DNA of 64,000 nucleotides from Trochalopteron elliotii (taxonomy: Eukaryota > Chordata > Aves > Passeriformes > Leiothrichidae). Shown here piece by piece: positions 1 to 13,000 of the stretch. The notes under the pieces were generated by a model. It was not told the DNA's origin. It saw only the letters and a program-made list of their open reading frames with translations, and made no database searches. The stretch's first letter is position 1; every line of letters starts with the position of its first letter. Made by a program: the position numbers and the translations under genes. The stretch is from NCBI GenBank assembly GCA_024734555.1, contig JANPWX010000209.1:847528-911527 (forward strand). The letters run 5' to 3'.

Positions 1-432
1 GGAATGTAGAATTTACAGGCCACAAGGGCATTTTGCAGAACGCCCAAGATAAGGAAGAAACCAATAAAGACAACTCAGCAACTGTGCTGAACCAGCCCCA
101 GCTGGGTAAAAGGTAATTGGCAGTGGATAAATTGTGGCCACTGACTCACAGCCAGTGACCCAAAAGAAGAGAAAGACTGAGTGTGTGGACTAATCAGCAT
201 GAAAAGCGAGAGAATCATTAATCAACAAAAGACAGAATACTGATTATTAAGGGGACTATGTAACTTGTAGACAATGGACCTTAATGCCTTTGTTTGCTAA
301 AATGTATAAACAACAAAAAATTTTGGTAGTTGTCGTGGTCTTTGTGTCATTTGCCACCCAGCATCCCTTTCTGTGCAGAACTGTAAATATATGAAAAACT
401 TTGACTCTGTGTGTGGTTTGGCCTCTTGAACA
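1..432 (+). mobile_element. probable endogenous-retrovirus LTR, 5' edge perhaps outside the window
   Basis: An AT-rich block that ends tttgactctgtgtg...cttgaaca. It has the look of LTR U3-R-U5 sequence, with a poly(A)-like aaatatatgaaa followed by a short U5 ending in CA. I see no coding sequence and cannot define the 5' edge or a target-site duplication, so the class is unknown. Confidence 0.45.
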
Positions 433-469
433 GTGGGTGAAAAAAACTATTTTGGGACAATTAGACTTG

Positions 470-740
470 TGCTTCAGATCCCTCAGCAGCTTTGCCGCTC
501 TCCTTTGGACAAGCTCCAGCCCCTCAATGTCGTTCTTGTTGTGAGGGGCTCAAAACTGGACACAGGGTTTGAGGTGTGGCCTCACAAGTGTACAGGGGCT
601 GGCCACATTTTATCTGACATATGCCAGGATGCCATTGGCCTTCTTGGCCACCTGGACACACGCTGGCTCAGGTTCAACCCCTGTCAACCAGCATCCCGAG
701 GTCTTTCTCCATCTGGCCGCTTTCCAGTCATTCCGTCCCA
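470..740 (-). mobile_element. CR1 LINE 3' fragment, antisense
   Basis: Read on the + strand it shows the characteristic reverse CR1 text: cttcagatccct, then ctggacaagctccagcccct, a tgaggggctcaaaactggac stretch and the ggtgtggcctcacaag segment. It is degraded and abuts the IFT56 CpG island. Confidence 0.75.
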
Positions 741-961
741 AATCCGTGGTGCTGTTGCCACCCAAGTGCGGGACCCGCATGTTCAGGCCAAGGGCCAAAG
801 GCGAGGAGAGGAAGAGCCACGAGGTTTGGGGGAGGAACCAGCGCGGTTCTGACTGAGGGGGCATCGTGGAGATCGCCGTCCGCCGCAGGGAAGGCGGAAC
901 TCTGGGGACGGCCCTGGACGTCAGCCGGCGCCCGTTCGCCGCTGCCTTCCGCCGTCCCGCT

Positions 962-975
962 GTTACCCCGGCAAC
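962..975 (+). promoter_or_regulatory. RFX X-box
   Basis: GTTACC-CC-GGCAAC: two near-perfect inverted half-sites with a 2-bp spacer, 41 bp upstream of the start codon. This is the classical binding motif of RFX factors, which drive many cilium genes. Function is inferred from motif and position. Confidence 0.8.
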
Positions 976-1016
976 GGCGCCGCCGGCGCAGCGCGGAGCC
1001 CGGGCCCGGCCGCAGG

Positions 1017-1019
1017 ATG
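1017..1019 (+). CDS. IFT56: IFT56 coding exon 1 (start codon only)
   Basis: The coding part is just the initiator ATG, followed directly by the donor gtgagg. An A at position -3 gives a fair Kozak context. A second copy of ATG plus donor lies 36 bp downstream (see findings). Confidence 0.85.
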
Positions 1020-4000
1020 GTGAGGGGCGGTGGGGCGGTGAGGGATCATAGAATGGTGAGGGGCGGCGGGGGAGGCACCGCCGAAGGAGGGCCCTCTCTG
1101 ACCCGGCTCCTCTTTGCTCTCTGCCCAGATGCTCTCGCGGGCCAAGCCAGCCGTGGGGGGTACCCCGCCGCCGGGAGACAGGCGGAGGAAGAAAGGGAAG
1201 GAGGTGCCACAGTTGGAAGAACTCTTGGCCCAGAGGGACTTCACCGGCGCGATCGCCTTGCTGGAGGTGACGAGCTCCCCTCGGGAGAGCGGTGTCGTCG
1301 CTGCCAGCCTTGTGCCCTCAGGGCTGCGGGGCGAGAGCACCCCTTCCCCTGCCTTTATGACTCTCTCTCCCCCTTGGGGTCCTGCACGGCATCTGTTGCT
1401 CCCCGCTTCACAGAGCTGGGTTTGGCCCGTGAGGGCTGCCTGCTGCTGCCCTCCGAAATGGGAAAGCAGCTCCACCCCAGTAACATCCGCAGCTGGCAAA
1501 CCATCCGCGATATATGATAACCTAGTATCGCTTTGGTTATCTCTGAGGCTTTAGAAGATGTGGCAGCTGACAAAATTCTTACATTCTTTATTCTCTACAA
1601 AGTTTAAACAGCACGTGGGTGAGGAGGAGGAGGATGGCAATCTTTGGATCGGATACTGTGCGTTTCATTTGGGTGACTACAAGAGAGCTCTGGAGGTAAG
1701 GTGGGGAAATCCTGCTTCCAAGGCTGGAAATTGGGATGTTGTGATGAAGCAATGACAACAGGATGGTCTGTAATAGGGAGCAGCCTTGCTAGCCAGTTAA
1801 GGTACAAATGTACAGTAATAAAGCAGATGCTGTGGGTAGCAGTGTGGATTGGGAAAAAAAATGGTATTTTGCCTATGAAAACAAAACTTTTTAAATGTTA
1901 TGTACTGACTTATTTGATACTAGGCTCAGTAGCTTAATTTGTTCTGTTGAATGTCATAGTTCATGTCCTCAAACCATCATTCCCTTCTTGCAGCTAGGTT
2001 TCCTCAGTTTCGTTTTCCAGGTTTAATAATGTTTCTGTCTTCATTGTGTAGCTTACCTGTTACAGCTATGAAAAAATTCTTTCTTCAGAGGTTGATGCCT
2101 CTGACCATTTAATGTACTTCATTGCTCTTCTTTGCATTTTCTTGTATTAGATAATTCAATTAAATGAGGCAGTCTTTTTTTCTAAAAACTTTTTAAATCA
2201 CTAAAATATATGTTAATTGTTCAAATACGTACATTTTAATGTTTGCCTGTTAGAGTTCTGTTGTGTCTCTTCACTGTGAAGAGTAACTGAAGTATAGCTG
2301 GTTTTGCAGTCTTTGAACTTGCTTTCCCCAGAATCAATATTGAAAACAGATGTTAAAGTATTAACAAAAGATACTAAAAAGAAAAGAAATAGATAGAATG
2401 ATGATATTTTCTCTCTTAAATGGTCACATGCTCAAGATGCATGCATGAGGTGAAAGCTCTAAAGCTTCCAAGTAAGAAAGGCACAAGGCACTCTTCCCTT
2501 TAAAAAACTGAAGAGAAAAACATCTGTTGGAGATATTAGAAATGCTCAGTGAATCAAATCAACAGTATGCACAGTATAGAATGTAGAATAGTAATACAGG
2601 ACATCACCGTAAATTAATACTCATGTTTAGACTTATGGAATTTAAATATTATGAATAAAACAATCAGTTTCTGTAGCTAATTTACATCTAGGCATTAGGT
2701 GTTAATAGGGAGTGAAAGTTTTAAAAAAGGAAAAATGTTCATATACAAATGAAAAATAACTTGCAATTTCTTTGAAGTAAATAATTTGAAAATAAATTTG
2801 AAATAAATTCTGCTTTTTGAAATACCTAATAGATGCTTTTATAGCCAGAGTAGATTTTACATATTTCCTTCAACGAAAAGGCGACTGTTGTTTTTTTTTA
2901 AATTTTCCTAATCAGTTTTTGCATGTGGTGTTTGAGTCACCACTAGGTGATGCTCTTGATTCAGGCTTTTTAATACTGCAACCTAGTCGTCTTTTTCCCG
3001 TTTTTCTACCCAAGAAGGGACAATAAAAGGTTTGTATGACCGATTTGTAGTTTGATTGTTTGTGTATGTTTTAAGTGAGAGATCACAAGGCTTGTCTTTC
3101 CAGAAGTAATACTGGTTTTTTGCACACTGGTAAGTCCTGAGAGCTTTGTCATTTCGCGGTGACTTGTGGGAAATAAGCCTGTGCATCTCAGCCTAGTTTC
3201 TTCGGGGACAGAACATTCTAGTTTTAATTTCTAAGGCTGTAGGTCTCATTGCACCATGGAGACTGAACTGCCTTTCAGTTATCAACTTCCATGTTGAAGT
3301 GTAAAATGTTGTTATCTCATCTGTTATGTTACAGAGGTGTTATTGCTGTATTCTCAAGGACAAATTCCTTGATAATCTATACCCTTGAGATCTTGGAGCA
3401 CTCTTTGGGTAGTGCCAGAAGCACTGTAAATAAAATACTATGGGTCAAAGATTCTGCAGAATCCTCCAGAATGACATTGCACACAATCTAAATGATTCAT
3501 GCTCCTAATGTGTTCCTGCAAGTGACAACACATAGTCTGTGTCACTATATTCACAGTTCATGGTTTGTATTCCATGTACCTGATGAGGGTCTTCAGAAAT
3601 CACACTGTTCAATGCTTTTGTTAATAATGATACTTTCATAGTGAGCCAGACGTGTTGGTTGCATAGCAACTTTTGGAGAAGCTTGGGAGTTGCGGTAAGG
3701 TGGCCATCATGCACCACTGGGAGAAACTGGGAAGAAGTGAAAAACACACAGAGGTCCAGCGCCAGAAATATCTTCAGAGAGAATGACAGCAAAATCCCTG
3801 TCACATTCATGTGAGAGAATTCACATTCTCTTATCATAGGCACACCAACAACAGTTAGGTGTCCTCTAGGTAGAGCACTAACCTCAGCCTCACTAGGGTC
3901 ACACTATCCCCTTCTTAGCAGCAGATGCCTTTCTCAAAGGTTATGTCACTGACACTGGTCTGGTGGGATCATCCCTACTGCTGTACCCCAGTTTACAAAT

Positions 4001-7000
4001 GGTATTGCAATACCATTTTTGGTATTATACCAAATACCATACCACCAATGGATTGACTCTTCCTGGTGCAGTTCTTCCTTGGGGATTTCCTTCATGGACA
4101 AACTTATTTTTACTCAGTAGCTCATGTCTTTCTGGCATTATATGGCAACCAGAGCTTCCCTAGTATATGGTGACATCTAATTAGTTTTCTGGAATCTTCC
4201 ACATCTAGTATCCATAATGGGGAAAACCCCATATGTCTTTCTGCAGAAGCTTCCACTTGTTCATAGCTCTAATCTTAAATCTTCTGAAAAATTTCCCAGT
4301 GTCACCCAAGTACCAGAACTAGAGCATCAGGCCAGTTATTCTGTTTCTGAGCTACCTGGTCTTATAAACTGAATCAGCTGGGGCCTTAAGAAAGTGAGGG
4401 TTTATTATTTTATTTTATATATATATGTATTTATATATATACATATATGTATGTATATTTAAAAAAAAATACGAGACAAATTGGAACAGGCAGGTGCACT
4501 TCTTGGTTGGATTCAAGAACAAGTTTCACACTTGCAGTCTGCACCTTCTGCCTCTAGGCAAATGGGATGCTGGCATGGTGCAGCTGCTGGACATGGTAAT
4601 GCCATTTTGGTCCATCAGCTACACATGTGAAAGCAAAGAATGATCCCTGGGCCAGAGGCTTCAATGCATTGTTTCTGTCAAAATCCTCCTACTTACATAC
4701 AGTCAACGACAGTCTCTCCAATCTGCCACCTTCCTCCTGGTAGAGAAGTAGGAGCCATTCCACCACTTGACTGAACAGGACCTTCTGCCAGCTTGGCTCA
4801 GGGTAATTTTAGTCAAACAGTAAATCATGGAAGGAACAGGGCTGTACTAGGGTAATTGTTCATCCATGAGCAGTATCTGGTCATGCTTGAGTAACTCTGT
4901 GGGAAGTGTGAGAATACAGGTACACTCCAGTTCCTGACAGCTGAAGATAGAAAGTAAAAAGTAAATTTTTTAGCTCTGGGAGTCTCTAGGCCTATCATGA
5001 ATGTAGCCAGGTTACAGTAAGAATCTTATTTGAGCACCTGTGGAGCAGCCATATATGTTGGCTTGTTTATTGGCTCTTCAGCATCTGTGTTCATGGGCTT
5101 GGAGAATCCAGACAAGTAATAAGGGCATTGAGCTGGCCCTCTGCATTGTCAGTACATGTCCATAGTTGTAGGCAATCAACCTGGCAGCCTGCTTTTGAGG
5201 AAAGTTGCATGTGTCTAGTGATAGAGGCATGAGGAGGAGAGTAAAATAGCAAGGAGCTGTTAATGCTGCTGTTCATGCTGTTAAGGCAAAAGAACAGCAG
5301 GTTGACTCTTAGGACAGGTTTGAGAGTATTTAGTTTGTTTGGGTTTGTTGGTTTATTTGGAAAGGAGGGGGGAAGTAGTCTTTTGAAGTAGTCTTTGAGA
5401 GACTGATGTTGAATGGCTTTCAGTGAGGAAAGGGGCAATAGCACATAGTCTGCGCACATGGCTCAGAACTACAGGATAAGGAGCACTAACGCTCCTAATT
5501 TTTATTTACTGTTTCCATAATTTCACATTGGTACTGCTAGAATACTCTTCATATATGGTTTGCTTTGAATGGCCAAGCCAGAACATGACTTGTGTTTATG
5601 TACTTTGTCTTTTCTAATTAATCTGCCTGGAGCCCTAGTCAAAAGAGACCTTTGGGTGCATTTAATCTGAATGAATTTTGAAAGATTCCAGATGGTCCCA
5701 ATAAACAGTAGTGGCCTATCTTTCAGAGCTCCATGACAGGTCAATGTCAAGATTAAACTGGCCTCAGTAGGAAAGGTTGGCCTTTATGTAAATGTTTTCT
5801 TTAAAAAAATATTAATCATTATTATTATGATATTTATTATATTTATGTTTATTTATTGTAAATATTGTTGGACACCTGGTCCCTGAAATACTAGCAAGAC
5901 TGAGCTGGATTTTAAGGGTGCTCCTTGCCAGTATCTTCTCTGTTTGGAAATGCAGTTTACTTTTATTTGGCAACACAAAAATAATTCTTTATGCTTGCAA
6001 ACTCTAAACTTGCTTGTTGTCAGCATGTTTGTGTTCTTGGGATTTGCTGTCCTTCGGGCAGGAGTTATTTTATCTCATTCTGTATATATATCTGTCCTTT
6101 TCCCCAGAGGTAAGAAGTCTCCCACCCACAGAGACTCGAGCTGCTGAACTCTTCCTAGGTAGAGGGACTTCCAGTTCATATGTTTGGAGAACAAGTACAG
6201 AGTCAGCAAGGGCTTGTTTTGCTGGGAGGGATGAGCAGCTTGCAGTGATCTGGAGTACATGGATGACATTCCTTCAGTAGGTCTTGTGAGAACCTTGCAT
6301 GACCCTGTCTGCTTTGCCTTATGCTGCCTGTCTCCATGGCTGGATGAAGAGCAGGAGCACCAGCAGCAGGCACTTCCATTGGAATGTGTCTTCTTAGGAA
6401 TTTATCAGAACTGTGACACAGGAAAAAAATGGCAATTAGAGATCTCCATGCCTCTGTTTTTAGTACATGTTGTTACTCTGAGAAAAGATGTTTATCTTCA
6501 GGAATATAATTGTTTAGTTGCTGTAAAGTTGGATTTTTTTGTTTAAAAGAAGTAGATTGAAAGATTGATCTGTTAATTTTTTGCTGTTTCGCAAATAACA
6601 AGAAATGAAGCAGTTTTGAAGTGGCAGAATTAAAGGATATGTAATGAATGTGGATGTGTAAGAAATATCAAAATATGCTATCCAGTGCCTTTCTATAGCT
6701 GTTGGCTGAAAATCTTAAAATGGAAAATGGTAAAGTTATGAACAGGTTATTAATATTTAGTACAAATTACTAATCTTCACTTATAAGGAAATCTTGAATT
6801 TGCCCAATACCGATTTATAGGCTTGCATTTCAATACAGTGGTCTCCAAACAATTTTGCTTTATGTAGCCCTATTAGTAAAAAAATTTTGAGTACACACCC
6901 CCAATGTATATACACACATCTGTACTTTTATAAATTATATACATGCGGTATTTTATATATATATATATATCACTGTGGTAATATGTAATTATAAAACATA

Positions 7001-10000
7001 CACAAAAATGGGAACTAAAAAAATGATGTGATAAAATTAAACACCATTTAAAAATACTTATTTTAGTTATTAGTACTACAAACAATTTTCTTCCTACACT
7101 TGATGTTATTATATTGCATAACCTCAGACTTAACACACACTTCCACAGGTTCAATATACACTAAAACACTACCGACAGGTTTACAAAAACACATTTAACA
7201 CTTGCTCCAGTAAGTACTCACAGAGAGATTTTCCTGGTGTTTATGGCTCCCAAGATTTGACTGGAGGAGAACTTAGGAAAGCAACAGAAGTTGGTTATAT
7301 TCATGCCTTTATAACTTACATGTATTGGGGCTTATATATCTAAATAATATTTTTATAATAATGTATGTACAATATAAATATGTTTTAGATCTCTGTAACT
7401 TCAGTATTGACAGAAATCGTGCATATATGTGATGATTTATGGCACTGCTTGTCCTTGTGGTCTGTTGTATTGCTGTAAACAAAAAAGTAGGGACATAGCT
7501 TAAAACACAATAGTTTTTTTGTAAAGACTGCAGTGAACTTCAGAAGAAGTTGTTTGATCTCAGTAATTTAACAGTACATTGTAAAATTATGGAAGAAAGA
7601 ATGGTATCTAATACAAGTATGTGCTATTACACATTTTTTAAACATCAACCCTCTGTTCTGTTACAGGAATATGAGGCTTTAACCAAGCAACCAACTTGCA
7701 ATCCAGATGTTTGGGTGAACCTTGCCTGTACATACTTCCTTCTGGGTATGTACACACAAGCAGAACAAGCAGCTTTGAAAGGTGAGATGTATGGCTCTGT
7801 TGGAAAAGACTGCTTATTGATTTGAACACTTAAAGTAATTCCCAGATAAAGTATACAATAAAGGATACTTTTGAGCAAAGTTTTTTGGGTTTGGGGTTTT
7901 GTTTAGGGGTTAGTTAATTTTAACTTTCATTTTACAGGAGAATTATGATGCAGTTTTCTACCTAAAAATACCCTGGGCATGTGGAGCAGCTGGAACTAAA
8001 AAATGCATCTGGAAAATAATTTCCCTTGTTAATTTCTAAATACAAAACCCAGCAAAATATGTCAACCAGCAACAAAGGGTTACTTTTCTTTTGACTGATT
8101 CTGTGTCCCTGAGCCAGCGCAGATGAAGCAAATTAAGCCAGTGAAATGATAAAAAAATAAGCATCTAAGAGAATTCAGCATTCTCCCTGATGAAGCCAAG
8201 AGCTCTGTTTACATAGTTTGAGTGACTGAGTAGGTGGTCTTGTTGCCTTGTAAGTCAGATGTTAGGTATCTGGTTCTTCAAGGCATGGAGCTCAATAGTC
8301 ACATTATTACAGTTCTACTTTAATCTGAACATGCATGGGGTCATTTAAGGACGAGAAATGGAAATTAGATTCCAGGGCAATTTTTGCTGCCTAAAAATGT
8401 TTCTGTAGTTTAATTCTGTTGTCCATCACTTTTTATGTATCTTACTGATTTATATTGTTTTCTATAACCTTAGTATCTCAGTGCTTTTTAAGTAGAATTA
8501 ATAGTAGTGATATCTCACTCAGCTTCTGGCTCTTGCCTTCTTAGGATAAAACTCTTATTGAAGGATGGGTTTTCTCCTTTCTTTCATTAGTCTTCTTGTC
8601 TTGGGCTGAAAATAGGACAGGAAGAAAATAATTGTGTACTTTCTTCTGCTGTGAAGGAGCATCTTCCAAAAGGACAGCTTTGTAGCATTTTAAAAAAATA
8701 ATTAGGTTTAAAATCCTCGGAAAGATCATGCTGAGTTTGAATCCCACAACTGGAAATGTTTTGTTTTTATTTTCAATTGTAAAAAAATCTCATACAGAGC
8801 TTTGTGATTTGTATTGTTCAAGAGATGTGTAAATTTATAATATTCACAAATAATTTAATCTTTACCACAAATTTGAGCTTTGGAGATTGCAACCTAGGAC
8901 TTGAAGTGAATCTAAAAATAAATGGGCACTAGAGCTTCCAGGTGTCACTGTGAGCTAAAGCTGGAGGAAGCAAGCAGCTGCATCCTCTACCAGCTGGAGC
9001 CATTGTCATCAGCTTCACGTCTTGTGAGTTACAGTAATCCATTCTAGAGATGACATATACACAGCTGGGCATGCGCATTTATTAACTATGAGCTGGAGGT
9101 GAGGGAAGGTTAATGTTTGTCATGCCCCTTCAGATGAGTTAATAGTAGTATGGTGAGTGGCAGAGTAAGGGGTTCAGTTAGTAGTACTTGGGTGCTGGAG
9201 GCAAGGGTAGGAGGGAGTGTAGCTGAGGGAGGGAACAGAAAATAACTGAGTGGACACATTAGTTTAGTTCCTGATCAGTTCTTGATTTTTCGTAATTGTT
9301 TAAGAAGGACAGCATGCCAGTTTTTATAATGAGGTGATAAACCTTTCTTATGAGTACTGTAATCCTGGTGATTTCTAGCTACTTAAGCTTGGTGGGGAAG
9401 CAGTCACAGGTGAGGATTTGTAACACTTGTTCTTTCTCCACTGAAAGCTTCCCAGTGCGGTATATTCCCCTTTCAATCTTCCTTATATTGAGTTTAAAAC
9501 TTTTTTTTTTTGCCTAAGTCAGATCCTCTTTTAGGTTTTTTTTTAACAATTTAGGATTGCATGAGTGGTGGCTGTTTCCAATACAGTATTGACAGCTGAG
9601 GCCATATCATCTTATGTTCTCTTCCATGGTTTTGCAAAGATCTTGAAGAAGCAAAATTCTTCCTTTGAATAGCTATAGTCTTTAGAAGAACACTGTTTAT
9701 CCAATACTGCCTTGAATACCACTTGAAAAATGATAGTGTTAATATTAGGCTGCTTACCATTGCTATTTTGGGATTATTTTGCCTGAATTCTTGCACAGTG
9801 CATGCTGTTTATTGCTGCAGTTACATGAAACCCCTGAAAGCAGTGTGCTGATAAAACAAATTAAGGGGTTCTAATTTAGTTTCAGCTATAATTCTAAATT
9901 TCTACAGTGACAGAATCTCTGTGTGAAGGGGAGCATAAATTAGCTAGCTTTCTAGAACAGGTTTATCACACAAACATGTAAATATCTTGAAATCAAATCA

Positions 10001-13000
10001 AGTTCTTTCTTGCCATATACTGTTGCCGTTGCTTAATGCAATTATTGTTAACCATCATTCCATTAATGAGGAAAAATTTGCAGGATACCTAAAATTTAGG
10101 AAAGTTTAGGAAAGTTTAGTTTAGTATCATTAAAAGCCATGAGGTAATTAATGTATTCATACAGGTACATAGTCCACAATCTCTTGTGGAGCAAGGTTTT
10201 ATCTTTATTTTATAACAGATGTGAATTGATCTCTTAGCTTGTTGTTGTTTAATTCAAACTTCATGGAATAGAGGGGATGGGAAGGACATTAAGGACACCC
10301 AGCATGACTTCACCAAGGACAGGACTTGCCTGACCAACCTAGTGGCTTTCTGTGATGGAGTGACTCCATCAGTGGGGAAAGGAAGGACTATGGATGTCAT
10401 CTATCTGGACTTCTGTAAAGCTCTTGACATGGTTCCCCACAACATTCTTCTCTCTAAATTGTACAGATATGGATTTGATGGGTAGACTGTTGGGTGAGTT
10501 AGGAATTGATCGGACAGTCAGATCCAGAGGGTAGTGATCAACAGCTCAGAGTCCCAGTGGGCATCAGTGACCAGTGGTGTCCCTCATGGGTCCTTATTAG
10601 GACCAATGTTATCTAATATCTTCATTAATGACACAGACAAAGGGATCAAGTGCACCCTCAGTAGGTTTGCAGATTAACACCAAGCTGAGTAGTGGGGTTC
10701 ACGCACTTGAAGGATGGGATGCCTTCCATAGGGATCTGGACAGGCTTGAGAGGTGTATCTGTGAGAACCGCAAGAAGGTCAACAAGACCAAGTGCAAGGT
10801 GCTACATCTGGGTTGGGGCAGTCCCTGGTATCCACCAGCTGGGGATGCACAGGTCGAGAGCAGTCTTGCCAAGAAGGACTTGGGAGTGTAGGTGGACAAG
10901 AGGCTGTACATGACCCAGCAATGTGCACTCAGCCCAGAAAGCCAATTGTATCCTGGGCTGCATCCAAAGCAGCATGGGCAGCAGGATAAGGGAGAGGATT
11001 CAGCCCCTCTGCACTGCTCTGCTAAGACTCCACCTGCAGTGGTGCATCTACCTCTGTCTGGGGTCCCCAGCAGAGGAAGGCCATGGACCTGCTGGAGCAA
11101 GTGCAGAGGAGGCCACCAAAATGATTAAAGGCCTTTCCTACAAGGAAAGGCAAAGAGAATTGTGTTTTTCAGCTTGGAGAACAGAAGGCTTCAGGGAGAC
11201 CTCAGTGAGGCTTTCCAGCACCTAGAAAATGCTTACAAGACAGCTGAACAGGGACCATTAACACAGGCATGTAGTAATAGGACGAGGAGGAATGGCATTT
11301 AACTGAAAGAGAGTAGGTTTAGATTAGATACAAGGAAGAAATTCGTTACTGTGAGGGTGGTGAGGGGTTGCCCAGAGAAGTTCCATCCCTGGAAGTATTC
11401 AAAGCCAGGCTGAACAAGGCCTTGAGAAACTTGGTCTAGTGGAAGGTGTTCATGTCCGTGGCAGGGGAGCTGGAATTAGATATCTTTAGGTCCCTTCCAA
11501 TCTAAGCCATTCTGTGATTCTCTCAGGAAAGAATAAGTCTAAATATCAAAAGTCATATAAAAAAGAATTACTGCAAATATAACCTAAGAAGGAGAGCAAA
11601 AAGGCAATAAAGAAAAATCCCTCCTTGAAGGTTGTATTAATGCAGTTGTATTTTACCTCCTCTAGGCTTTCTTCCAAATTCCTTTCAGATATTTCTGGCA
11701 TCTCCTTTTCCCCTGTTGTCCACTCACATTGGAGTTACTAATGTTCCTGGTTCTGAGGTGAAGGTAGAATTACTTCCAAGTCAGCTACTGTTATGTTGTA
11801 GTCATCTCATAGTGAAGCTGCCAGGTGATGCTTTGTTGACTCCTTTTGCATCTGTGTTCTCATACATTGGCTGAACATATGTTTTGTGCTGTGGGTCGAG
11901 AGCCTCATTCTCTCTTGTCTTGAGAGAATGAGGCTTAAACTACTGATCTTGGTTTAATATATAATAATAACAAATTTTTTTTCATTATAAAAAGTAATAC
12001 TCTTACGTTGCATTCACAGTTCCTGTGCCTTGCAAAGGCCAAAGAACAGAAACTCAGCTTGGCACACTTGGACTGTGATCCTGGCAACTGATCCAAGTTT
12101 TTAGAATCCCACATAATGCTCTCAGAAGCTGTTGGCTTGCATTAAGAAAGAAACTAAGAACTAAAACAGTATAAAATTGTTCTTTTAAACCACAAAATGT
12201 GCACATAAGTGAGGCTGCAGTTAAGTCTGTTATCAAAAATAGTTCTTTTTAGGATAAATGGAATCTAAGAATTAAATTTAAGATTCATGCACAGAGTTGT
12301 ATTGCTGAACCATTCACTGAAGTTGGGGCTTTTTTTCATCCCTTCCAATTTTTGATGGGAAAAGCTTTGTAATTACTTTGCTTCTGCATATCTCAGCATA
12401 TGTCAGATTTGAATGTGGTTTAACTGAAAAGAGAACTCATTTTACGGCCTATATTGAAAGGAGCAATATTGTACAAAAGCAGAACAGAGATGGGTTACTA
12501 AGAACAATGACATTTTCCAAACCGGTTTCACTTATTTCTGAAATAATGTTTTTCAGGTGTGAAATACTTGTCACCACTGAAAATGTTCAGTTACAAGCAG
12601 GCACGGAACAGTTACTGGGTATTCCTTTTCTTAGGATTGCATGTTCACCTACATGATTTTAACTGCCTTGAGAACAGTAGTTATTTTTTGGTGCATTTTA
12701 GCTGATGTTTTGAACCAGCCATTTCATATATAGAACTTTCAAAGTGCACGAGTGAAAATATCACATGTTTAAACTCTAAAAGCTACTAACCTTATTTTCT
12801 TGGGTTTTGTTCGTTTTTTTTTTTTTTGTAGTGGAAGCTACAGCCCAGGAGTAATTAATTTGCTGATCTTTAATTTACTGTGTATAGCATGACTGAAATT
12901 AAATGTGTGTGTATGCAAGTAAATGAACATAGCTGAACTGCCATTTAAGTTTTGTGGGAATGGGAAAATTTCAGTGAATATCCTCTGTAAATTTCATTCA

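Larger units (their letters stand above)
760..1350. promoter_or_regulatory. IFT56: CpG-island promoter of IFT56
   Basis: Base composition switches sharply to GC- and CpG-rich around the start codon, in an otherwise AT-rich window. The island holds an X-box at 962-975, a CRE-like ACGTCA at 918-923 and several GGGGCGG boxes in 1024-1066. There is no clear TATA box, as is normal for a CpG-island housekeeping or ciliary promoter. The transcription start cannot be placed from sequence alone; the 5' UTR probably begins within about 150 bp upstream of 1017. Confidence 0.85.
1696..7666 (+). other. IFT56 intron 3
   Basis: A 5.97-kb AT-rich intron with no open frame that looks like a real exon. It holds AT/ATGT microsatellites (4401-4468, 6954-6970) and a cluster of perfect palindromes at 3997-4034. 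The slightly GC-richer block 3490-4960 may be an unrecognised old repeat; I cannot name it. Confidence 0.8.

Noticed and set aside
963..1499. 178-codon minus-strand open frame over the same island
   Set aside because: Shadow of GC-rich sequence antisense to IFT56 exon 2; no similarity to a known family.
621..1517. 298-codon open frame across the IFT56 promoter and exons 1-2
   Set aside because: It lies in a CpG island with few stop codons and in a different frame from exon 2; it is Arg/Gly/Ala-rich with no recognisable domain.
1129..1554. Open frame running past the exon 2 donor
   Set aside because: It reads into intron 2. The donor at 1267 joins in frame to exon 3, as the family requires.
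10628..11225. Several overlapping 65-133-codon open frames
   Set aside because: Broken pieces of the CR1 reverse transcriptase and its shadows, not a host gene.
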